In this document: piece after piece, positions 1 through 7,171 of the stretch | How positions within the stretch are numbered: the stretch's first letter is position 1 | Layout: each line of letters starts with the position of its first letter | Notes under the pieces: generated by a model | Seen by the model: the letters and a program-made list of their open reading frames with translations, nothing else | What the model was told of the DNA's origin: nothing | The model's database searches: none | Position numbers and translations under genes: made by a program | DNA from: Treponema bryantii | GTDB lineage: Bacteria > Spirochaetota > Spirochaetia > Treponematales > Treponemataceae | Direction of reading: 5' to 3' | DNA length: 64,000 nt | Assembly: GCA_015061465.1 (NCBI GenBank) | Contig: SUWN01000001.1 | Coordinates: forward strand, 1-64,000

Positions 1-308
1 CAGGTTGATTTTGCATTTCGATATCAAAAATCTTATCTGAGTCTTTTACGTAGACATCAAGACGCACACTTTTCATCTCATAGTAGGCTGTTAACTCTTT
101 TTCAAGTTCTGGATAAATGATGTGGTCGTAGCACGGGTCACCAGTCTCTTTTATACCGATAATGAATAGTACCCGTGCTTCCAGTTTTGTAGTTTCTACA
201 AAACTGGCGGCGCAGGTATATACACATACGGTAGAAAAAAAACGTTCATCTGCGCCAGAACATGAAGTTATCTGCGAGTGTCAATTCATCAATTGGTTTA
301 AATGTCAT
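1..308 (-). pseudogene. Degenerate PD-(D/E)XK nuclease-family transposase fragment (continues beyond window)
   Basis: Reverse strand begins MTFKPIDELTLADNFMFWRR then stop. Further on it reads ...YYEMKSVRLDVYVKDSDKIFDIEMQNQ, the characteristic core of this family. The frame is broken between the two. Confidence 0.6.
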
Positions 309-477
309 TTTTTTTAACCTCTTTTTTTTTATTTTTGAGTTGGGGGATGGTGGGGTAAAAAAAAGAATTCGTTATTATATATATAGGCGAAAATGTTAAA
401 AAAACTGCAATCTGAAAGAGAAAAAAGTGTGAAAATCTTAATTTTTTTATTTTATGACATTTTTGTAAAAAAAAAGA

Positions 478-774
478 ATTGCCACGCGGATTTGTATTTT
501 GCTAACGCAAAATACGAGGGAAAAGAATAATAGCTTTATCATCCTCGGACTTGTTCCGTGGATCTTTACAAATCAATTGACAAGAAAACAAGTGGTGTTA
601 CAATAAAGAGATTGGTAAAAGAGAGTTTTACGTGTATGCTCAATCAATTAAAATAACTTTTGTTACAAAAGTTTGCGTTGCAAACAAAAAATAAAATAAA
701 AAAAGGAAAAGAAAATGAAAAAACAAATTGGTATATTTACAGCAATTTTGTTTGCAGTAAGTACATTAATGGTT
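478..774. repeat. Direct repeat copy 1: upstream region plus signal-peptide start of FGE-like gene 1
   Basis: Near identical by eye to 2463-2761, from ATTGCCACGCGGATTTGTATTTTGC to the signal-peptide codons. Confidence 0.9.
577..604 (+). promoter_or_regulatory. Putative sigma70 promoter of FGE-like gene 1
   Basis: TTGACA (577-582), 16 bp, TACAAT (599-604). Confidence 0.6.
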
Positions 775-2355
775 AGTTGTTCGCCAGAAGTTCACGAACA
801 CACATTTTCAGAAGAATGGAAAACGGATGAAAACTTTCACTGGAAAGAATGTACAGGGTGTAAAGAACAATTAGAAAGTGCAGAACATGAATATGAATGG
901 ACTGTAACAAAAGAGGCAACTTGTACAGAAGAAGGAAGCAAAACTGGTGTTTGTGAAGTATGTAAAAAAGAAGTTACAGAAAAAATTGATGCAAAAGGAC
1001 ATTCTTTTGGTGATTGGATAACAACAAAAGCTGCTACAGAAGAAGAAACAGGAAGTAAAGAAAGAGTTTGTGATGTATGTAAATACAAAGACACAGAAGC
1101 AATTGAAAAACTAGCACATACACATAAGTTTGCAACAGATTGGACAAGTGATGAAACAAACCACTGGCACGCTTCAACTTGTGGACACGAAGTTACAGAA
1201 GGTAAAACAGCCCACACCTTTGGTGATTGGACAATAACAAAAGAACCAACCGAAGAAGCCGAAGGTTCTAGAGAAAAAAGTTGTACAGTATGTGAATATA
1301 CAGTGCCAGAAGTAATTGCAAAATTGGAACATACACATAAATTTGCGTCAGAATGGACAAGTGATGAAACAAACCACTGGAAAGAATGTCGGTGTGGAGA
1401 AAAAATAGAAAGTGCAGAACATACTTATGGCACATGGAAAGTAACAACAGAACCAACAACAAATGCAGAGGGAAAAAATGAAAAAAACTGTAGTAATTGT
1501 GGACATGTATACTCAGTCGTATTACAACCTGCACCAGAAGGCTTTAGGTTTGTAAAAGGCACAACAATAACAGGAACAGAAAGTTGGACTCCAACATCAT
1601 CTGTATTTGTAAGTGAAAGAAAGCTAACAATACCAGATTTAATAGTAAGTGACCATGAAGTAACAAGAGGCGAATACAAAGCCGTGATGGGAAGTGTCCC
1701 AAGTTATGCAGCAAGTGCATACGATAAAGATGGAAACAAATTGACAGGGGATAAAGCATTGAACAACCCAGTAAATTATGTAAACTGGTATGATGCACTT
1801 GTGTATTGTAATAAACTTTCCATAAAAGAAAACCTTACACCATGTTACAGTATAGATGGTTCAACAGATCCAGCTGCTTGGGGAGAAGTGCCAACCGAAT
1901 GGAATGATCCATTGCGTCGTGATACATGGGATGCTGCAACATGTGATTTTGAAGCAAGCGGCTACCGATTACCAACAGAAGCAGAATGGGAATGGTTAGC
2001 TAGAGGCGGAGAAAATTACATATATTTTGCTGGCAGTGATACAGTAGGAAAAGTTGCCTGGTATACAGGAAATACAAATGACACAGGAACAAGAGAAGTA
2101 AAAACAAAAGCACCAAATGGATATGGACTTTATGATATGAGTGGAAATGTATGGGAATGGTGCTGGGACTGGTATGGTAGCATAAGTGATAGCACTGCAG
2201 CAGACGGCGCTGCGCCGGGCGATAGCCGCGTTCTACGCGGTGGTTCTTGGTCTGTCCTCGGCATCGGTTGTCAAGTTTCTTGCCGTGATGACTACGACTA
2301 CCCATACCACCTCTACACCCGCTATGGTTTCCGTGTTGTGCGTAATGCAAAATAA
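715..2355 (+). CDS. Lipoprotein with Cys/His-rich repeats and C-terminal FGE-sulfatase (SUMF1-type) domain; putative DGR variable protein
   Basis: Signal peptide/lipobox MKKQIGIFTAILFAVSTLMVSC; repeats such as HTFGDWTITKEPTEEAEG..C..C; YRLPTEAEWEWLARGG, GLYDMSGNVWEWCWDWY and RVLRGGSW...GFRVVR motifs. Confidence 0.9.
   Translation: MKKQIGIFTAILFAVSTLMVSCSPEVHEHTFSEEWKTDENFHWKECTGCKEQLESAEHEYEWTVTKEATCTEEGSKTGVCEVCKKEVTEKIDAKGHSFGDWITTKAATEEETGSKERVCDVCKYKDTEAIEKLAHTHKFATDWTSDETNHWHASTCGHEVTEGKTAHTFGDWTITKEPTEEAEGSREKSCTVCEYTVPEVIAKLEHTHKFASEWTSDETNHWKECRCGEKIESAEHTYGTWKVTTEPTTNAEGKNEKNCSNCGHVYSVVLQPAPEGFRFVKGTTITGTESWTPTSSVFVSERKLTIPDLIVSDHEVTRGEYKAVMGSVPSYAASAYDKDGNKLTGDKALNNPVNYVNWYDALVYCNKLSIKENLTPCYSIDGSTDPAAWGEVPTEWNDPLRRDTWDAATCDFEASGYRLPTEAEWEWLARGGENYIYFAGSDTVGKVAWYTGNTNDTGTREVKTKAPNGYGLYDMSGNVWEWCWDWYGSISDSTAADGAAPGDSRVLRGGSWSVLGIGCQVSCRDDYDYPYHLYTRYGFRVVRNAK
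2227..2343 (+). other. Putative DGR variable region (VR1)
   Basis: GC-rich 3' end with runs of NNC codons: GTC CTC GGC ATC, GAC TAC GAC TAC, TAC CAC CTC TAC ACC CGC. Confidence 0.65.
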
Positions 2356-2378
2356 TTAAGAGATAATTTTAATACAAG

Positions 2379-2413
2379 CGTGGTAATTTTTAATAATTGC
2401 CACGTTTTTTTTT
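2379..2413 (+). terminator. Rho-independent terminator after FGE-like gene 1
   Basis: CGTGGTAATT / AATTGCCACG stem followed by a T run. Confidence 0.8.
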
Positions 2414-2462
2414 GTTTTTGCATATTATATTGTGAAAAAATGCATTTTGGTATGTACATTGG

Positions 2463-2761
2463 ATTGCCACGCGGATTTGTATTTTGCTAACGCAAAATAC
2501 GAGGGAAAAGAATAATAGCTTTATCATCCTCGGACTTGTTCCGTGGATCTTTACAAATCAATTGACAAGAAAACAAGTGGTGTTACAATAAAGAGATTGG
2601 TAAAAGAGAGTTTTATGTGTATGCTCAATCAATTATAATAACTTTGGTTTACAAAGTTTGCGTTGCAAACAAAAAATAAAATAAAAGGAAAGGAAAAGAA
2701 AATGAAAAAACAAATTGGTATATTTACAGCAATTTTGTTTGCAGTAAGTACATTAATGGTT
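2463..2761. repeat. Direct repeat copy 2: upstream region plus signal-peptide start of FGE-like gene 2
   Basis: Near identical to 478-774. Confidence 0.9.
2562..2589 (+). promoter_or_regulatory. Putative sigma70 promoter of FGE-like gene 2
   Basis: TTGACA (2562-2567), 16 bp, TACAAT (2584-2589). Confidence 0.6.
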
Positions 2762-3811
2762 GGGTGTAAAGCAGAAGTTCATACACACACATTTGCAGAA
2801 GAATGGAGTAGTGATGAAACATACCACTGGCACGCTTCAACTTGTGGACACGAAGTTACAGAAGGCAAAACAGCCCACACCTTTGGTGATTGGGAAACAA
2901 CAAAAGAGCCAACAGAAACAGAAAGTGGTAAAATGGAAAGTGTGTGTGAAGTATGTGGAGAAACTGTAACAAAAGAATTACAACCAGTACCAGAAAGATT
3001 TGTATTTGTGAAAGCCGGAACCTTCAAAATGGGAAGTAATGAAGGTTGGGATGATAACAAACCAGTACACGAAGTTACAATAACAAAATCATTTTACATG
3101 GGAAAATACGAAGTAACTCAAGCAGAATATGAAAAATATTGCAGTTATGGAAGTAGTTATCCAAGTTCACGCTACGGAGATGGAAATAATTATCCAGCAT
3201 ATTATGTAAGTTGGTATGATGCACTTGTTTATTGTAATAAACGCTCTAGGGCAGAAGGACTTACACCATGTTACAGCATAAGTGCCTCAACAGATCCAAA
3301 TGATTGGGGAACAGTGCCAACTTCAAGCGATAGAACATGGAATGCAGTTGAATGTAATTGGAATGCAAACGGTTATCGTTTACCAACAGAAGCAGAATGG
3401 GAATATGCAGCAAGAGCAGGAGACAATACTGTAGATAGTTTAACATATAGTGGAACAAGAGATGTAAATGAATTGGGAGATTATGCATGGTATTATGATG
3501 ATAGTAATTACACAACATATATAGTTGGAACACATAAAGTTGGAACAAAGCTACCAAATGCATATGGCTTATATGATATGAGTGGAAATGTATGGGAATG
3601 GTGCTGGAACTGGTCTACAGACAAGTACGATACAGAAGCAGAAGGTGGAAGCGACCCAACTGGTTCTTCGGCTGGCTCTCACCGCGTCCTCCGCGGTGGT
3701 TGTTGGTGGTTCGATTCGGACTACTGCGCCGTTTCTTGCCGTGGCGGCTTCTACCCGAGCCTCCGCGACTTAGATCGTGGCTTTCGTTTGGTGCGTGCCA
3801 GTTCTAATTAA
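2702..3811 (+). CDS. Lipoprotein, FGE-sulfatase (SUMF1-type) domain; putative DGR variable protein
   Basis: Start moved to ATG 2702 (MKKQIGIF...), matching the paralogues. FKMGSNEGWDDNKPVHEVTI, YRLPTEAEWEYAARAG, GLYDMSGNVWEWCWNW, RVLRGGCW...GFRLVR. Confidence 0.9.
   Translation: MKKQIGIFTAILFAVSTLMVGCKAEVHTHTFAEEWSSDETYHWHASTCGHEVTEGKTAHTFGDWETTKEPTETESGKMESVCEVCGETVTKELQPVPERFVFVKAGTFKMGSNEGWDDNKPVHEVTITKSFYMGKYEVTQAEYEKYCSYGSSYPSSRYGDGNNYPAYYVSWYDALVYCNKRSRAEGLTPCYSISASTDPNDWGTVPTSSDRTWNAVECNWNANGYRLPTEAEWEYAARAGDNTVDSLTYSGTRDVNELGDYAWYYDDSNYTTYIVGTHKVGTKLPNAYGLYDMSGNVWEWCWNWSTDKYDTEAEGGSDPTGSSAGSHRVLRGGCWWFDSDYCAVSCRGGFYPSLRDLDRGFRLVRASSN
3682..3797 (+). other. Putative DGR variable region (VR2)
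   Basis: CGCGTCCTCCGCGGTGGT...GGC GGC TTC TAC CCG AGC CTC CGC GAC...GGCTTTCGTTTGGTGCGT; GC-rich against an AT-rich background. Confidence 0.65.
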
Positions 3812-3816
3812 AAGGG

Positions 3817-3887
3817 CAAAATGCTTTTAAAGCAGCCCTAAAGGCTGCAAAAAAAGCATTTTGTAAAGTTTGCGCCCTTAAGGGCGC
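3817..3887 (+). repeat. Nested hairpins immediately downstream of VR2
   Basis: CAAAATGCTTTT (3817-3828)/AAAAGCATTTTG (3852-3863) enclosing GCAGCC/GGCTGC, then GCGCCCTTAAGGGCGC (3872-3887). Confidence 0.8.
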
Positions 3888-3993
3888 CCAAAATAAATTG
3901 TTTTTTATGAACAAATTATGTTCATAAATATATAAAAGGGAAAGGCAAATAAACAATTCAGAATTATGAATTAAGAGTTATTTTTAATACAAG

Positions 3994-4029
3994 CGTGGTA
4001 ATTTTTTATAATTGCCACGTTTTTTTTTT
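3994..4029 (+). terminator. Rho-independent terminator after FGE-like gene 2
   Basis: CGTGGTAATT...ATAATTGCCACG stem plus T run; same module as 2379-2413. Confidence 0.8.
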
Positions 4030-4160
4030 ACATACCAAATTGAAAAAAATATATTTTTTGTATGTACACACTGGATTGCCACGCCTACTTATCTTTTTAA
4101 TCAATTTGACAACTAAAAAAATAACAGCAATAATATAAAAAATGAGGAAATGGAAATAAA

Positions 4161-5168
4161 ATGAAAAAACAAATTGGTTTATTTGCTACAGTTTTGTTTG
4201 CTGTAAGTACATTAATGTTGGGATGTAAATTACAAATTCATGCACACACATATTCAGAAGAATGGACAAACAATGCAACACACCATTGGCATAAGGCAAC
4301 ATGTGAACACACTGAAAAAATAAATAATTTTGCAGAACATGCATATAAAAATGGTCTATGTGTATGTGGTATGCGAGAAATGGTTTTAATTCCTTCTGGC
4401 ACATTCCAAATGGGAAGTAAGCAAGGTGTAGATTCTAATAAACCTGTTCACGAAGTAACAATTACAAAGTCATTTTACATTGGAAAATACGAAATAACTC
4501 AAGCAGAATATGAAAAATATTGTAGTTATGGAGAAAATAAACCAAGTTCAAGAGATGGAATTGGTAAAAATCATCCTGCATATTATGTAAGTTGGTATGA
4601 TGCACTTGTTTATTGTAACAAACGCTCTATAGCAGAAGGCTTAACTCCTTGTTACAGTATAGATGGTTCAACAAATCCAGATGATTGGGGAGCTGTGCCA
4701 ACATCTAGTGATAGTTCATGGGATGCTGTAGAGTGTGATTGGAATGCAAATGGCTACCGTTTACCAACAGAAGCAGAATGGGAATATGCTGCTAGAGCCG
4801 GGGATAATACTGTAGATTTATTAATATGGAGTGGAACAAGTGATGAATATGATGATTATGTATGGCATGGTGATAATTCATTAAAGACAACAAATGAAGT
4901 TGGGAGAAAAAAAGCAAATAATTTTAACTTATATGATATGTGTGGAAATGTACAGGAATTGTGCTGGAATTGGTATACAAGTACTTATGACACAACATTA
5001 GAAGGTGGAGTGGACCCAATTGGTGCAAACTCGGGGACAAATCGTGTTATTCGTGGTGGTAGTTGGGGAACGTTTATTGCCCAATGTGCAGTTTCTACTC
5101 GTAACAGCATCACCCCATACAACTGTCGAAGTAACATTGGTTTTCGTGTAGTGCGTTCTGCTGCGTGA
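4161..5168 (+). CDS. Lipoprotein, FGE-sulfatase (SUMF1-type) domain; putative DGR variable protein
   Basis: MKKQIGLFATVLFAVSTLMLGC lipobox; FQMGSKQGVDSNKPVHEVTI; YRLPTEAEWEYAARAG; RVIRGGSW...GFRVVR. Confidence 0.9.
   Translation: MKKQIGLFATVLFAVSTLMLGCKLQIHAHTYSEEWTNNATHHWHKATCEHTEKINNFAEHAYKNGLCVCGMREMVLIPSGTFQMGSKQGVDSNKPVHEVTITKSFYIGKYEITQAEYEKYCSYGENKPSSRDGIGKNHPAYYVSWYDALVYCNKRSIAEGLTPCYSIDGSTNPDDWGAVPTSSDSSWDAVECDWNANGYRLPTEAEWEYAARAGDNTVDLLIWSGTSDEYDDYVWHGDNSLKTTNEVGRKKANNFNLYDMCGNVQELCWNWYTSTYDTTLEGGVDPIGANSGTNRVIRGGSWGTFIAQCAVSTRNSITPYNCRSNIGFRVVRSAA
5042..5155 (+). other. Putative DGR variable region (VR3)
   Basis: CGTGTTATTCGTGGTGGTAGTTGG...AAC AGC ATC ACC CCA TAC AAC TGT...AAC ATT GGTTTTCGTGTAGTG. 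Confidence 0.55.
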
Positions 5169-5360
5169 GGGATTGGAGCCACGCCGAAGGCGGCCACCTA
5201 GGGAGCGACGGCTGAAAGCCGACAAAATGCTCCGGTGGAGCATTTTGAGCGAGTCTCCGAGCAGCTGTGCTGCGAAGGCATGCGTAGCATGGGAGGCTGG
5301 AGCGATAGCGAAATGGCGAAAAGCCCGACCCGAAGGCGCAACGCGCCTGAGGGGCACGCC
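5163..5360 (+). repeat. GC-rich modular multi-hairpin repeat element (GCGTGAGGGAT...GGGCACGCC)
   Basis: At least six short inverted repeats with 3-nt spacers, including AAAATGCTCC-ggt-GGAGCATTTT and GGCGC-aac-GCGCC. Ends shared with 41817-41903 on the opposite strand. Confidence 0.75.
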
Positions 5361-5526
5361 CTTAATCCTAAAATCCTCTGAATTCTAAATTTGTATTCTC
5401 TTCACAAAATTTCAAAAAAATGTTATTATTTTCCTATATATTATCTTTTTTGCAAATTAACCCATAACCTGTGTGTTGTGCGGAAAATATATATTTTTAA
5501 GCTGTGTCTTAAAGTAAGGATGTTTT

Positions 5527-7161
5527 ATGGAATTTACTGAATTTAGTCTTGATCCAAGACTTCTAAAGGGGATTGAAGAAGCGGGATATGTTAGTTGTAC
5601 TCCTGTTCAAGAGGAAGTTATTAAGGCTTCAAAAAAAGATGATGAAAACGCAAAGGAACCAGATTTGTATGTTCAGTCGCAAACAGGAACTGGAAAAACT
5701 GCGGCTTATTTGGTTGCTGTAATTAATGCAATGCTTGCAGAAAAAAATGTAGGAAAAAAATGTTTGGTTTTGGTGCCAACTCGCGAACTTGCTGTTCAAG
5801 TTGAAGAAGAAGCTAAAGTTTTGGTTGGAGATTCTGGATTAAAGGCATTTAGCGTTTATGGTGGAGTTGGGTACGAAAAACAGATTGCAAACTTAAAAAA
5901 AGGTGTTGATATTTTAATTGGAACTCCTGGTCGTGTAATTGATTTAATTGAAGGCAAAAATCTTGATTTGTCTACTTCAAATTTTGTTGTAATTGATGAA
6001 GCTGACCGAATGTTTGATATGGGATTTTATCCTGATTTGAGAACTATTTTAAAATGTTTGCCAGAAGCAGAAGTTCGTCAGACTATGCTTTTTAGTGCAA
6101 CTCTTAATTCTTATGTAAAAAATCTTGCATGGGAATATACTCGCGACCCAATTGAAATTACAATTGAAGCTGAAAATATTACTGTTAGCGAAATTCAACA
6201 GGAACTTTTACATGTTTCTAGCGATGAAAAAATGAAGCTTTTGATTGGTGTTTTAAAACATGATAATCCTGAAAGTGTTATTATTTTCTGTAATACAAAG
6301 CGTTCCTGTGAAGTTGTGGCAAAACGCCTTCAAATGAATGATATTAATTGTGATTTTTTAATTGGGGACTTGCCTCAGTCTAAACGTTTGCAAATTTTAA
6401 AACAATTTAAGGCTTCTGAAATTAAAGTTCTTGTTGCAACTGATGTTGCTGCTCGTGGAATTGATGTTGATGATTTGGCTATGGTTATTAACTACGATTT
6501 GCCAGTGGAAGCTGAAAATTATGTTCACAGAATTGGTCGTACTGCTCGTGCTGGAAAATCTGGAAAAGCGTATACTTTCTGTAGCGAACAAGATGTTTAT
6601 AATCTTCCTGCAATTGAACGTTATGTGGAAATGTCAATTCCTTCTAGTGTTGCTTACCCTGAACAAATGGAAGAAGATAAATCTGCTGGAGTTTATATTA
6701 AAACTGAAAATTGGCACGGTGATGACGAAAATGAAAATCGTGGTGGCTACAAAAAAGGTGGAAAATATTCTTCTGGAAAAGGCAACGGAAACTACAAAGG
6801 CGGAAAATCTTATAATCGTGATGATAAAGGGTATAAAAAAGGTGATTATAAGAAAGGTGGCAAAGGCGGAAGTTATAAAAAATATGATGATAAAGGAAAA
6901 GCTGCTTCTTACAGAAAACCTGCCATTGATACAGAAAAACTTGCAAATCTTTCTTATGAAGAACGCATGAAAATGTACAAAGAAACTTACGGAAAATCCT
7001 TTGCTAAAGGTGCCAAAAATAATTCAAATTATAAAAACAAAAGCAAAGGAAATTATAATTCTAAAAATAAGAATTATAATCAAAAACAAAATGTTCAAAA
7101 GAATACCCTTGCTTCAAAAAAATCTTTGTGGCAAAAAATTAAAGAATTCTTTAATAAATAG
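5527..7161 (+). CDS. DEAD/DEAH-box RNA helicase with Gly/Lys/Tyr/Asn-rich C-terminal tail
   Basis: QTGTGKTAAY, VLVPTRELAVQ, VIDEADRMFDMGF, LFSATL, HRIGRTARAG. Confidence 0.95.
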   Translation: MEFTEFSLDPRLLKGIEEAGYVSCTPVQEEVIKASKKDDENAKEPDLYVQSQTGTGKTAAYLVAVINAMLAEKNVGKKCLVLVPTRELAVQVEEEAKVLVGDSGLKAFSVYGGVGYEKQIANLKKGVDILIGTPGRVIDLIEGKNLDLSTSNFVVIDEADRMFDMGFYPDLRTILKCLPEAEVRQTMLFSATLNSYVKNLAWEYTRDPIEITIEAENITVSEIQQELLHVSSDEKMKLLIGVLKHDNPESVIIFCNTKRSCEVVAKRLQMNDINCDFLIGDLPQSKRLQILKQFKASEIKVLVATDVAARGIDVDDLAMVINYDLPVEAENYVHRIGRTARAGKSGKAYTFCSEQDVYNLPAIERYVEMSIPSSVAYPEQMEEDKSAGVYIKTENWHGDDENENRGGYKKGGKYSSGKGNGNYKGGKSYNRDDKGYKKGDYKKGGKGGSYKKYDDKGKAASYRKPAIDTEKLANLSYEERMKMYKETYGKSFAKGAKNNSNYKNKSKGNYNSKNKNYNQKQNVQKNTLASKKSLWQKIKEFFNK

Positions 7162-7171
7162 GAAATAGATT

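Noticed and set aside
837-1217. 126-aa antisense ORF in FGE gene 1
   Set aside because: Overlaps a clear coding gene; no recognisable product; mirrors the repeated segments.
3592-3807. Alternative-frame ORFs (3582-3773, 3592-3807) over VR2
   Set aside because: By-product of locally high GC; the FGE frame continues through to the conserved GFRLVR.
478-5160. DGR template repeat or reverse transcriptase inside the window
   Set aside because: No RT-like ORF and no extra VR-like sequence was found; these would have to lie elsewhere.
4998-5388. ORFs across the GC-rich element (4998-5357 minus, 5173-5388 plus)
   Set aside because: Open only because the palindromic element is GC-rich; no start context or domain signal.
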